Program-made: the position numbers and the translations under genes | Notes under the pieces: generated by a model | The model's database searches: none | The model's input: the letters and a program-made list of their open reading frames with translations, nothing else | What the model was told of the DNA's origin: nothing | Part shown: piece by piece, positions 38,277-48,038 of the stretch | How positions within the stretch are numbered: the first letter of the stretch is position 1 | Layout: every line of letters begins with the position of its first letter | NCBI GenBank assembly: GCA_019309115.1 | Contig: JAFDGW010000018.1 | Span: 31,432-95,431 of the forward strand | DNA length: 64,000 bases | Source of the DNA: Deltaproteobacteria bacterium | GTDB lineage: Bacteria > Desulfobacterota > Syntrophobacteria > Syntrophobacterales > Thermodesulforhabdaceae | Reading direction: 5' to 3'

Positions 38277-39155
38277 ATGGAGAAAGCCGATACAACTTAC
38301 GTAAAGGCTTATACACTGGCAAATCGGTTCGAAGCGGACGTGGTAGCGGATGCGCTGGAGCGAGAGGATATTCCCTTCTGGATTCGCACCTTTGAAGATA
38401 CCGCTTACGATGGGCTTTTTGTTACTCAGAAAGGCTGGGGGGATGTTATGGTTCCCGGCCAGTACTTTCACAAAGCTCTTAGGATTATTTACTCACTTGT
38501 TAAAGACTCTCCCACCAGGGGATTATACGAATATCCTGAAGAAGTGGATCCGATATTGTGGGACACATTAGAAAAACTGGATCCCGACGATGTGTGCAAA
38601 AGAGCTCTAGCAACTTACAGGGAAAAAGAATACGACTATATCCTCCCTTTTTTGTCTGGGTCTTTAAGGATAGTACCTTCAGAGAGATTAATTGTTCAGG
38701 AGCGTAAGCTACCCTTCGATAGCGTGGATTTTGAAACGGCTCTTATTGCTTTGAATTATCTCATAAACGCCAGTCCCACCGAGCCATCTCGGAAGTGGGT
38801 CGGCGAAAAGGATTTGCCGGGCGGATTTGTATTTTTCCAGGGCCCTCATCAACTCCCCACGCGTCCCCTCGCCGATATGTACCAACTCTATCCCCAAGAC
38901 GTGATAAGGGCTGTTGATGTTCTGGGTGGCCGACAAATACAAATGGATCACGGAAATTTCACCTTTGTTGTCAACGTATTTCCTAGGGTTCCGGTTATGT
39001 TGATTTTCTGGAAAGGCGATGAAGAATTTGAACCTCAAATGGCCTTTCGATTCGATGCCACCATAACCCTTCACCTTCCTGTGCTCGATCAAGTCTTCGC
39101 CATGACCTATGTTCTATATCGCCACATTAAGGCCGCTTTAGAACAGGAGGAATAG
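38277..39155 (+). CDS. DUF3786 protein with DUF2007-like N-terminal domain
   Basis: The 292-residue protein joins two parts. Residues about 8-75 (KAYTLANRFEADVVADALEREDIPFWIR) look like a DUF2007-type signal-transducing domain. Residues about 105-285 match DUF3786, with YILPFLSGSLRIV, ALIALNYLI, KDLPGG, FPRVPVMLIFWKGDEEFEPQ and a final helix. Neither domain has a proven role. DUF3786 proteins are frequent in anaerobes, often near corrinoid or acetyl-CoA pathway genes, but no such genes are here. Its last 18 bases overlap the end of the converging flavoprotein gene. Confidence 0.85.
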   Translation: MEKADTTYVKAYTLANRFEADVVADALEREDIPFWIRTFEDTAYDGLFVTQKGWGDVMVPGQYFHKALRIIYSLVKDSPTRGLYEYPEEVDPILWDTLEKLDPDDVCKRALATYREKEYDYILPFLSGSLRIVPSERLIVQERKLPFDSVDFETALIALNYLINASPTEPSRKWVGEKDLPGGFVFFQGPHQLPTRPLADMYQLYPQDVIRAVDVLGGRQIQMDHGNFTFVVNVFPRVPVMLIFWKGDEEFEPQMAFRFDATITLHLPVLDQVFAMTYVLYRHIKAALEQEE

Positions 39156-40544
39156 TTCCCTCTTTACCCTGCGGCGGGAAACACCGAAGACTTCGTTCAA
39201 TTCTTTCAGCACAAACCGTTGCATGGGTGCAGGACCACACAGGTAGAATGATGCTCCATCAGGATCCACATATTTTTTCAGGATGGCTCCGGACACAAAA
39301 CCTTGCTCCCAAAAGAAGCCGTCAGATGACGTTTCCTCAAGAAGCTTTTCCGTTATCTTCTGCTCGCTTAAAACATGAACAACCCTTAAACCCGGGAATT
39401 TCTTAACATATCTGGATAATTCAGAGTAAGCGATAATGTCCCGTTTCGCTTTATTACCCCAAATAAGATCTATGGTTACTGGCAGGTTATTGTGCACCGC
39501 GTATCGGATCATGCTTAAAAAAGGCGTTACGCCTATTCCGCCGGCAATAAACACTAGCTTTTTTTCCTTGGTAAAATCGGGAGTAAATACTCCGTAAGGT
39601 CCTTCGCACAAAAATTCAGTTCCCGGATGCGCTGTGCGCAATCTTTTGCTAAAGTTACCCACTCCTTTCACAGTACAGCAAATAACGCCCTCTCCGGGAA
39701 TGCAGGACAGGGTGAAGGGATGAGGCTCGCTCCATCCCCACAGCTTAGATTTCATCCTGAACAACGCAAACTGGCCGGGTGCCCACGACGAAAAACTACC
39801 AGGGTCACCTCGACGTATAAAACGGCATGTATGGGTGTCGTAAGTTTCGTATTGCACACTTTCTAAAATCCATCGCTGGTTTTTAGTGCGAACTTTAAGG
39901 TAATTCAATCTGTACCCCGCCGCACTAGTCCATAACGCTGCAAGGATTGCCCACATGCCTAACACCGGAAACGTTTGAATTGTCGACGACACAGCAATGG
40001 CATGCAAGAAACCGGCAGCAACCACCCAGTACATCGCAAGGTGCAGGGATTTCCAGAACCTGAAGGGAAGAATTATTCGTCCCACTTGAGCCACCGCAAC
40101 AGACGTGATCATTATTAGAAGAGCCCAGCGAGCCAGAATAAAAGCGTTTTCCTTCAAGTCCCATGTATAGGGAAAGAATTGAAAGGCAAAATCCCAGCTC
40201 CAGGTTTCCCCGGTCGACAGTGAATAAGCCCAAATTTTAAGAATTGCATGGACGATTACGCAAATTACAACAAAAGGGCCCACTTTTCTATGAAAGCGAA
40301 TGAGGTTGTTCAAGCCGTATGCTCGTTCTAGAAGCGAAAGGCGAACGGCTACAAAAGTCGTCAAAACGAATAAATACAGAGAAATGTACCCGAAAAGACT
40401 ACCTATTGTTCCTATTTTTCGATAGGTGTTTAATTTAAACCACAGAAGCCCACCGGCGTAAAAAACCCATGTAGCGATGATTAGTACAAGTAAAACAATC
40501 CCGACGATGTACCAGATTATGCCCAGTAGCCCGCGCTTACCCAT
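39138..40544 (-). CDS. Ferric-reductase-like membrane flavoprotein (FAD/NAD(P)H)
   Basis: The 468-residue protein has about six N-terminal helices (residues 5-220) of the ferric reductase-like transmembrane domain, with paired histidines suitable for heme b (FHRKVGP, HAIL, HLAMYW, HAIAV). It continues into a ferredoxin-reductase module: FAD site HPFTLSC, NAD(P)H site IAGGIGVTPFLSMIRY and YLCGPAPMQ near the C-terminus. It would carry electrons from NAD(P)H through FAD and heme across the membrane. The acceptor is unknown; ferric iron or oxygen are family precedents. Confidence 0.9.
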   Translation of the reverse strand: MGKRGLLGIIWYIVGIVLLVLIIATWVFYAGGLLWFKLNTYRKIGTIGSLFGYISLYLFVLTTFVAVRLSLLERAYGLNNLIRFHRKVGPFVVICVIVHAILKIWAYSLSTGETWSWDFAFQFFPYTWDLKENAFILARWALLIMITSVAVAQVGRIILPFRFWKSLHLAMYWVVAAGFLHAIAVSSTIQTFPVLGMWAILAALWTSAAGYRLNYLKVRTKNQRWILESVQYETYDTHTCRFIRRGDPGSFSSWAPGQFALFRMKSKLWGWSEPHPFTLSCIPGEGVICCTVKGVGNFSKRLRTAHPGTEFLCEGPYGVFTPDFTKEKKLVFIAGGIGVTPFLSMIRYAVHNNLPVTIDLIWGNKAKRDIIAYSELSRYVKKFPGLRVVHVLSEQKITEKLLEETSSDGFFWEQGFVSGAILKKYVDPDGASFYLCGPAPMQRFVLKELNEVFGVSRRRVKRELFLLF

Positions 40545-40680
40545 GCCAGCTTCCTTTCAACTTGACGGGTTTCTTACAAGCTCCCACAACCACTGGTTTT
40601 CTATTTAGCGAAAAAAAGCACAAAACGGAAGTGATGATGAAACTATTACCGTGCCATATTAACAATGGGGTCATGCATAT

Positions 40681-41133
40681 TCACTGTCCGGTTTTTCTTA
40701 ACTCTACTTCCTCGTAACTCTGTACAGCCTCTCGAAAATCGTCGGGAACCCGTGTCGGTTTGCCCGTGTTTTTATCCACCATGACGTTAACGATATGCCC
40801 ATCCGCTATTGAATCGGCCGAGCCATCCCTAAAAACGGCAAGGTCATAGCGAAAGCTGGAATTCCCGATTTGTGAAATTCTGGCGGCGACTTGCAAAATT
40901 TCGTCAAAGTAGGCTCTTCCTCTGTAGCGACACAGGGCTTCTACTGTGTAAAAATCGTATCCTTTTTCGATCAATTTTTCGTATGAATAACCTATTGCCC
41001 TCATGTAATCGGTGGTAGCTATGTCAAAGTACACAAGGTAATTCGCAAAATAGACGTGCCCTTGTGCATCGGTATCGGCATAGCGAACCCTTACCGGAGT
41101 AATAAATTTGTAAGAATGCCTGATTTCTGTCAT
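40681..41133 (-). CDS. YbgC-type hotdog acyl-CoA thioesterase
   Basis: The 150-residue protein is a single hotdog-fold 4HBT domain with VRYADTDAQGHVYFANYLVYFD, where the Asp-x3-His set (DTDAQGHVYFANY) is the active-site signature of the YbgC/4-hydroxybenzoyl-CoA thioesterase group. It probably hydrolyses acyl-CoA or acyl-ACP thioesters in the cytoplasm. It lies 24 bases after the CheZ-like gene with the ribosome site AGGAGGAGGTTAC, so it may be co-transcribed with it. Confidence 0.92.
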   Translation of the reverse strand: MTEIRHSYKFITPVRVRYADTDAQGHVYFANYLVYFDIATTDYMRAIGYSYEKLIEKGYDFYTVEALCRYRGRAYFDEILQVAARISQIGNSSFRYDLAVFRDGSADSIADGHIVNVMVDKNTGKPTRVPDDFREAVQSYEEVELRKTGQ

Positions 41134-41157
41134 TTTTGTAACCTCCTCCTAGGTTTC

Positions 41158-42501
41158 CTAAAATCCAAACTGTGCCAGAAGTGCGTCTACTTCGTCTTGG
41201 GACTTCAGCACGCCTTCCATTTTTTCGTGAGCAGGTCCTAAGAGTTCGTCTTTCTTTTTTCTACTTTCGAGCTTTACACCGAAACTTTTAATAAGGGCAA
41301 TGAGCCTTTCCTGGAGTTCTTTCAAAACTTCCATGACTTTAAGAACCGTTTGACCGCTCAGATCCTGAAAATTTTGAGCTGACAGAATCTTTTTAATGTC
41401 TTCTTTTTCTTCCTTGCTCATTTCGGCGATCTCCGCAAATATACTGTCAAGCTGCTGGAATCTCTGGCGCGCCCGCTCGCCAATGGGTTTCAGGCGTTCC
41501 AGATGCAATTGAAGTGCTTTGATGAGTTCTTCCAGTTTCTCGAGCCTATCCTGCATTCTTTCAGTACAGTCCAAAGTTGTATTGGCTGCCTCTTCCGTTA
41601 ACCTCATGAGGTGTTCCAATCGGCTCTCTGAATCGGGCAGGTAATCCACAGCGAGTTCTTTCAGAGCTGGATCAATGATAGTGCCGAGTTCTTTCAGGGC
41701 ATTATATAATTGCCGTGCCATGAAACCTATTTCGTTGAAAATTTCACCACCTTCTTGCATGCTGGCCAAATCTTCAAGCACTTCTTGGGCTTTTTTGAAA
41801 TCCCCTTCAGCAAAAGCCGCTATGAATTCTTTCATTTTATTCAGGACTTTACGTTCAAGTTCGTCCTTTGGTGGCACTTTTTCACTGAAGTCTTTTTGGG
41901 GGTCCACTGGTGTTAGAAGTCGTTGTACCTGTGGCAGCTTGTCTGAAGGGACTGTTATCACGACAGATTTTCCATCTGGTGCGGTTTTTACTTCCAGCCC
42001 AAGATTATCTGCTGCTCGACTAACCGACTCATAAGTTTCTTCTTCAACTCCCTCGTGGGCGGGTTCAACAGCTTCCGTTTCGGCCGGAGTTGTTTTTGCC
42101 TCGTCTGATTCAGGCTTATCTTCTTTAATTACAAACTTACTAACCTGCCATTCAGTTGGAACTGGAAAGCCCAGGATTTCATAGGTTTCGAGAATAGCGG
42201 CCCTTATGTCCTCAATGGTTTCACTCTTTAAGCCGCTCTTGAGAGTGGTGAAAGCGAAAGCAAGGCCTGTTAGTTCCTCGGGAGAAAGATCAGTCCGTCT
42301 GGCAAATTTTTCTATTTCATGTCCTGTTCTTTTCAAAGCCACAAGACCGGACTTATCGGCAATTTTTTGAAATTTTATCATCAGGTTAGCAATTTGTGCG
42401 AGGGCCTTATCCAGGGGCACCTCACCGGTTTCCATTTTGCCTGCTACGGATTCACACTCACTTAGGATTTCTATAAGCTCGTGTAGTCCTTTTGTGGACA
42501 T
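41158..42501 (-). CDS. CheZ family protein phosphatase (long form)
   Basis: The 447-residue protein is mostly helical and charged. Residues about 235-410 carry the CheZ core with AQNFQDLSGQTVLKVMEVL, whose Gln is the catalytic residue that positions water on phospho-CheY. The last residues, SQDEVDALLAQFGF, match the C-terminal helix by which CheZ binds CheY. The extra N-terminal region of about 230 residues is unlike enterobacterial CheZ (about 214 residues). Its start lies inside the 3' end of uvrA (31-base overlap). No cheA, cheY or flagellar gene is in the window. Confidence 0.85.
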   Translation of the reverse strand: MSTKGLHELIEILSECESVAGKMETGEVPLDKALAQIANLMIKFQKIADKSGLVALKRTGHEIEKFARRTDLSPEELTGLAFAFTTLKSGLKSETIEDIRAAILETYEILGFPVPTEWQVSKFVIKEDKPESDEAKTTPAETEAVEPAHEGVEEETYESVSRAADNLGLEVKTAPDGKSVVITVPSDKLPQVQRLLTPVDPQKDFSEKVPPKDELERKVLNKMKEFIAAFAEGDFKKAQEVLEDLASMQEGGEIFNEIGFMARQLYNALKELGTIIDPALKELAVDYLPDSESRLEHLMRLTEEAANTTLDCTERMQDRLEKLEELIKALQLHLERLKPIGERARQRFQQLDSIFAEIAEMSKEEKEDIKKILSAQNFQDLSGQTVLKVMEVLKELQERLIALIKSFGVKLESRKKKDELLGPAHEKMEGVLKSQDEVDALLAQFGF

Positions 42502-45500
42502 ACGCCTCTCCTTTCGTGACCGCTAAGCGCTCTGGCTGTGGCGGATGTTTTGGCAAATCCCCTTATGTCTAGGGGGCTTCCTTCGGCAACGATTCGCCCT
42601 CCCTTTTCCCCACTACCGGGGCCCAGGTCAATAACATAGTCGCTTGAACCGATAAAATCCAGATTGTGTTCAATAGCCACAACGGTGTGCCCTTTGTTTA
42701 CAAGTTGTCTCAGCGACTTTACGAGTTTTTCTACATCCAGCCTGTGAAGCCCAGTCGTGGGTTCGTCAAGTACAAACATTGACGGTTTTGCGTTTTTTAC
42801 AAGTTCTCTGGCCAATTTAATCCTTTGGGCTTCCCCGCCCGACAAGGTCGGGCTGGGCTGTCCCAGCTTCAAGTATCCGAGACCAAGTTCGTTTACAAAA
42901 CGAATTACGCGAGCGATCCTCGGGAGGTGGGCAAAAAAAGATTCAGCCTCATCAAATGTCATGTTCAATACATCGGCTATGGATTTGCCCTTATACTTTA
43001 CGGAAAGCACATGCTTTTGATACCGATGGCCTCCACATGCAGGACAGGTCCTGCTAACCTCGGGGAGGAAACTCATCTTTTCCACAATAACACCCAGCCC
43101 CTTACAAAAAGGACACCTACCATCCGACAAATTAAAAGAAAAATGTGTCGTTGTCATGGCCGTAGCTTTAGCCTCGGGCAAAGATGCGAATAGAGTCCTC
43201 ACTTCGTTCCATATGCCCAGATATGTGGCAGGTGTTGATCTGGGCGTTCGTCCTATTGGTTGGTGATCTACTTTGTGGACTGCACTCAACTCTTCAACGC
43301 CATGGATACTTTCGCATCTTTCTGCATTGGGCAGGAACCACTTCTTCTGTCCCGTATGAAAGGCGATGTAAGGGTAGATCACGTCGAATAGCAGAGTGCT
43401 TTTGCCCGACCCGGAGACCCCAGTGATGGTAACCAGGGCATTAAGCGGGATTCTTACAGTTATAGATTTCAGGTTACGAAATCTGACGTTCCTGAATTCA
43501 ATCCACTTGGAGAATTGTGCATGGGTGTGTTCTAAGTTCAGTTTTGGTGAGTTCACAATTGCAGCGTAGGTGCTGGTTTCTGATTTTTCTTCAAAATCTT
43601 TAACAGTACCGCAGGCAACGATTCTACCACCCTTTGCTCCTGCTCCTGGACCAAGTTCAATAATAAAATCAGATTTCCGAATCGTGTCTGCATCATGTTC
43701 CACGACCAGCACAGTGTTACCGAATTTTTTCAGATGATGGAGTGCCTTGATGACCTTTTCATTGTCGCTTGGATGTAAACCTATCGTGGGCTCGTCCAGT
43801 ATGTAAAAGACACCATGTAGGTGCGAGCCCAGAGCGGCAGCAAGACGAACCCTTTGGTATTCTCCTCCGCTGAGGGTATCACCCGAGCGATCAAGAGTTA
43901 AGTATTCCAAACCAACTTTAGCGAGAAAACCCAGCCTGAGGAGGACCTCACTTCGTATGCGTTCGAAAATCAGCCTGCTATCATCAGGAACCTTCATGGT
44001 TTTCCACGTGTCAATGGCTTCCTCTACCGTCATGGCAGTGAGATCCGGCACGGTGTAGCCTGCGAATTCAACGGCTCTGGCCTGTTCGTTGATTCGAGTT
44101 CCTCCGCAAGCCGGACATGTCATCTCGGCCAATTCAGCAACAACGTCTTCGGGAAGCTTTCCATGTACCAGCAATTGTTCCAGTACGGGAATTAAACCAG
44201 GCAATGCTCGTGTTCCTTCCAAGAACTTATCTGGATCAAAATCCATCAGTTTTTTACCTGATTCTTTTAAATCCAGCAGGACCTTTTTCCACTCTTTGCG
44301 AATCTTCTGGGGTATGAAAGTAGCACCGATCCATTTTTGCAAAAACTCTTGTTTATTTCTTAGCATTAGTTGCCTTAGTTTTTCTGTTTGCAGGACCTTT
44401 TTAATGCCTTTTCCAGAACACTCACAACATGCACCGTAAGGGCTATTGAATGAAAATAATCTGGGGTCTAGCGGTAAGTACCCGATATTACACCAGGGGC
44501 AATACATCTTGGTGCTAAGAATCGTTCGTTTTCCCGATTCCAATCCGGTAACGGTAATGAAACCTGCTCCCATATTTAAGGCTCGCGTTATCCACAAGAC
44601 GTCATCGTCCGTTATTTTTCTGGAAATCCTCCGGGTAGCCTCTATTGTATGATCCTCGAATCGTGATAGCTCTGGTACATGACCTTTCGGAATCCTAACA
44701 CCATCTACAAAGATTTCGTTAAAGCCCATTCTGCCCAGTCGTTTAATGAGATCTTTGTAGACTCCCTTTCTTCTGTACACCACGGGTGCTGATATAGTTA
44801 TTGGTTCTTGCCTGGCTAGCTCGTTAAGGGTGTTTAGAATGACGTCAACGCTCAGAGGACGCACTGGTTGACCACATCCAAGGCATCGTTGAGTACCAGC
44901 TCTTGAGAAAAGAAGTCGGATGTAATGGTAAATTCCCGTTATGGTTCCTACGGTGGATTTTCCTACCGCTCTGCTTAGCTTCTGTTCTATGGCTACCGTC
45001 GGTGGAAGAGCTGTGATGAAATCCACGTCAGGTTTTTCAAATATCGTAAAAAATTGTTTTACATAGGTCGAGAGACATTCCAGATATCGCCTTGTCCCTT
45101 CGGAGTGCAAGACATCAAAAGCCAGGGAAGATTTTCCGGATCCACTTACGCCTGTAACAGTTATTACACGGTTAAACGGAATGGAAAGAACTTCTATTTT
45201 CAGATTGTTATGCCTTACACCACGAAGCATCACTGACGGCGTTTCTGTTTTACTTTCCTTGTGCATTGAAGGCGTACAGGGTGATGGGGTTAAGGATTCA
45301 ACTCGCTTCCTGAGGTATCGTCCGGTTATACTTTCTTTGCATTCCAGAAGGTCCTGTACTGTTCCTTCAAATACTATGTGTCCTCCCCGATCCCCGCCTT
45401 CTGGACCAAGATCTATTATCCACTCGCAATTTACCAGCACCAGTGGATTGTGCTCCACAATGATAACGGTGTTGCCTTTTTGAGCGATGTTCCTGAAAAG

Positions 45501-48038
45501 TTCTATTAGCATTTTCAAATCCCTAGGGTGAAGGCCGCGGGAAGGTTCGTCCAAAATAATCAGAAATCCGTCGCCACTACCTGCTCTTCTTTCGGATTTC
45601 TGTAAGAAGGGGACCAACTTGAGACGCTGCAACTCACCGGCAGAGAGGGTAGAAAGAGGTTGCCCAAGCTTGATTTTATCCAGGTTGAGATCCACAAACG
45701 GCCGAAGGCTTCTTCCGAAATATTTATTTTCCGGGAAAGCCCTCAATACGTCTGCCGCCGTGGCATTCAAGAAATCTTCTATAGACCAACCCATGTAGCG
45801 CACATCCAATATTTCTTTTTTAAAGCGTTTTCCTTTGCAGGCAGGGCAGGGTGCATAGATATCCGCGAGAAACTGCATGTCAAACCGTTCAAAACCTTCG
45901 CCACGGCACACTTCACAACGTCCACCCGGCTGATTGAAAGAAAAGTGCCGAGCTGAAAGACCTTTTAGTTTTGCTTCCGGGGTGGAAGCAAGAAGTTGCC
46001 TGATGTGTGTTAGCACGCCCGAGTAAGTAAGCAGGTTTGCACGGGGGCTCTTTCCGATAGGGCGTCTGTCTATGAGAATAACATCTTCAAGCTGTTCTAG
46101 CCCTTCCACAGCCTCACAGGGACCAGGCGGAAAGTCAAGGGGGAGTTTTTTGAAAAGCTTCCACTGACCGTAAAGAGTGGTTTCAACGAGCGACGTTTTA
46201 CCCGCTCCGGATACGCCACTAACACCGACAACACGTCCAAGAGGAATTTCGACGGTAATATTTTTCAGGTTAAAAGCCTTTGCGCCGATTATGCGGATTG
46301 TTTTTGGTTTGCCTTTTTGAGCGGAGTCTTTCCTTTCATCGGGCAATTGCAGAGGATTTTTCAGATAGGGAGCTGTTGGACTTTCCGGTGTGGACGACAC
46401 CTTGTCAGGAGGTCCTTTTGCGACGATGTAACCTCCGTCGTTTCCGCCTCCAGGTCCGAGTTCGATCAGCTCATCGCATATCTTCAGGATTTCGGGGTCA
46501 TGGTCTACCAGCACAACGGTATTGTGGTTGGTCACAAATTTTCTGAGGGCAACTATAAGGTTCTCCTGATCCCTTGGGTGTAGTCCCACGCTGGGCTCGT
46601 CGAGTATATAAAGAACGTTGCTTAAGGAGCTCCCCAGCACCTTTACGAAGTGAACTCTTTGGACTTCTCCACTCGATAGCGTGCGGGACGGCCTGTCAAG
46701 GCTCAAATAGCCAAGCCTAAGATCAACCATAATCTTCAGTCTCTTGATAATTTCCTCGGTGAGCGAACGACAGTGATCCGGGATTGTTTCAAAAATGACC
46801 TTGAAAAACTCATAGCACCGTTCTGCACTCCAACTTTGGACCTCATAAATTGGCTTACCCTGCAATCTAAAAAACTGCGCCGCCTTACCGTATCTAGTTC
46901 CTCCACAGGCAGGGCATGGTCGGTATGCTCGATAGCGTGATAAAAACACGCGAACATGAGTTTTATATGTCTTCTGTTCAAGCCACCCGAAAAAACCGCG
47001 TATTCCGTAAAACCGATCTGTTCCGTTAATAATTTTATCCTGCTGCTCCGGTTTCAGCCGTTCGAAGGGAACATCGACAGGAATTCCCTCACTCTTGCAG
47101 AATCTCAGCAAATCGTAATATTCAGACCTCCCCGGCGTCCAAGGCTTAATTGCTCCTTCCAGAATTGATTTTGTTTGGTCGGGAATAACCATGTTCAGAT
47201 CTATATCTATGATGCGCCCAAATCCTCGGCATTCCGAGCATGCTCCGACAGGGCTGTTAAACGAGAAAACTTCAGGGTTCTTCTCTGGAATTTCGGCACC
47301 ACAACCAGGGCAAATCCTCAAATTACAGAATTCCTGTTCTGAACCGTCGGGAAATAGCATTTTGATTTTTCCGTTTCCGATGGAAAAGGCCTGATGTAAA
47401 GAATCCCGGATACGTTCCTCCGACGCCTTTTTTCTGTCTATTCGGTCCACCACTACCCATAATGGATCTTCTTTGATGTTGGGAAAATCCGGGTCATCCA
47501 GATGCCAAATTCTTCTGGAGTAAAAAACCCTGATGTAGCCGATTCTCGCTAGTTCTTCCCTTATTCTAGGGGTTGACAACCGAATCGGAGCCAGTAGGTA
47601 AAAACGATCTTTTTCGCATTGTTTCAAGGTGTTTAGTACGGTTTCTGGAGTAGAGGGTCGGATTTCTCTATTACAAAATGGACAATAGGGTTCTGAGAGC
47701 TGGGCATAGAGGTGTTTGAGAAGGTCGTTTATTTCTGTCAGGGTTCCAACAGTAGAGCGGGCATTCTGCACCGTGGTTCCGCTTTCCAAAGCGATAGTGG
47801 GCGGGATATTTTCTATTATATCAGCATCAGGTGGACTTAGTTGTTCGAAAAACTGTCTCAAATAAGGAGAAAAGGTTTCCAAATATCGCCTCTGCCCCTC
47901 GGCATGAAGTACATGGAAAGCAAGTGACGACTTCCCCGAACCACTTACTCCACACAGCCCAATCAGTTTGTAAAGTGGAATGTCCAGATTTAGGTTTTTT
48001 AGGTTGTGCTGGCGAATTCCTCGGAGTTTTACAAACAT
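42471..48038 (-). CDS. uvrA: Double-length excinuclease ABC subunit A with four ABC modules
   Basis: UvrA recognises DNA lesions in nucleotide excision repair. This protein has 1855 residues, about twice the usual 940, because two complete UvrA units are joined. Four Walker A motifs (GVSGSGKSS, GVSGAGKTS, GVSGSGKSS, GVSGSGKST) pair with four signatures (LSSGEVQR, LSAGELQR, LSGGEYQR, LSGGEAQR) and four DEPS/T-x-GLH Walker B boxes. CxxC pairs mark the zinc modules of each unit. Chlamydial UvrA has the same tandem form. ATG 48038 (MFVKLRGIRQHNLKN) is the classical start but has no clear ribosome site, and the frame is open upstream through a PilZ domain to 48416. Confidence 0.93.
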   Translation of the reverse strand: MFVKLRGIRQHNLKNLNLDIPLYKLIGLCGVSGSGKSSLAFHVLHAEGQRRYLETFSPYLRQFFEQLSPPDADIIENIPPTIALESGTTVQNARSTVGTLTEINDLLKHLYAQLSEPYCPFCNREIRPSTPETVLNTLKQCEKDRFYLLAPIRLSTPRIREELARIGYIRVFYSRRIWHLDDPDFPNIKEDPLWVVVDRIDRKKASEERIRDSLHQAFSIGNGKIKMLFPDGSEQEFCNLRICPGCGAEIPEKNPEVFSFNSPVGACSECRGFGRIIDIDLNMVIPDQTKSILEGAIKPWTPGRSEYYDLLRFCKSEGIPVDVPFERLKPEQQDKIINGTDRFYGIRGFFGWLEQKTYKTHVRVFLSRYRAYRPCPACGGTRYGKAAQFFRLQGKPIYEVQSWSAERCYEFFKVIFETIPDHCRSLTEEIIKRLKIMVDLRLGYLSLDRPSRTLSSGEVQRVHFVKVLGSSLSNVLYILDEPSVGLHPRDQENLIVALRKFVTNHNTVVLVDHDPEILKICDELIELGPGGGNDGGYIVAKGPPDKVSSTPESPTAPYLKNPLQLPDERKDSAQKGKPKTIRIIGAKAFNLKNITVEIPLGRVVGVSGVSGAGKTSLVETTLYGQWKLFKKLPLDFPPGPCEAVEGLEQLEDVILIDRRPIGKSPRANLLTYSGVLTHIRQLLASTPEAKLKGLSARHFSFNQPGGRCEVCRGEGFERFDMQFLADIYAPCPACKGKRFKKEILDVRYMGWSIEDFLNATAADVLRAFPENKYFGRSLRPFVDLNLDKIKLGQPLSTLSAGELQRLKLVPFLQKSERRAGSGDGFLIILDEPSRGLHPRDLKMLIELFRNIAQKGNTVIIVEHNPLVLVNCEWIIDLGPEGGDRGGHIVFEGTVQDLLECKESITGRYLRKRVESLTPSPCTPSMHKESKTETPSVMLRGVRHNNLKIEVLSIPFNRVITVTGVSGSGKSSLAFDVLHSEGTRRYLECLSTYVKQFFTIFEKPDVDFITALPPTVAIEQKLSRAVGKSTVGTITGIYHYIRLLFSRAGTQRCLGCGQPVRPLSVDVILNTLNELARQEPITISAPVVYRRKGVYKDLIKRLGRMGFNEIFVDGVRIPKGHVPELSRFEDHTIEATRRISRKITDDDVLWITRALNMGAGFITVTGLESGKRTILSTKMYCPWCNIGYLPLDPRLFSFNSPYGACCECSGKGIKKVLQTEKLRQLMLRNKQEFLQKWIGATFIPQKIRKEWKKVLLDLKESGKKLMDFDPDKFLEGTRALPGLIPVLEQLLVHGKLPEDVVAELAEMTCPACGGTRINEQARAVEFAGYTVPDLTAMTVEEAIDTWKTMKVPDDSRLIFERIRSEVLLRLGFLAKVGLEYLTLDRSGDTLSGGEYQRVRLAAALGSHLHGVFYILDEPTIGLHPSDNEKVIKALHHLKKFGNTVLVVEHDADTIRKSDFIIELGPGAGAKGGRIVACGTVKDFEEKSETSTYAAIVNSPKLNLEHTHAQFSKWIEFRNVRFRNLKSITVRIPLNALVTITGVSGSGKSTLLFDVIYPYIAFHTGQKKWFLPNAERCESIHGVEELSAVHKVDHQPIGRTPRSTPATYLGIWNEVRTLFASLPEAKATAMTTTHFSFNLSDGRCPFCKGLGVIVEKMSFLPEVSRTCPACGGHRYQKHVLSVKYKGKSIADVLNMTFDEAESFFAHLPRIARVIRFVNELGLGYLKLGQPSPTLSGGEAQRIKLARELVKNAKPSMFVLDEPTTGLHRLDVEKLVKSLRQLVNKGHTVVAIEHNLDFIGSSDYVIDLGPGSGEKGGRIVAEGSPLDIRGFAKTSATARALSGHERRGVCPQKDYTSL

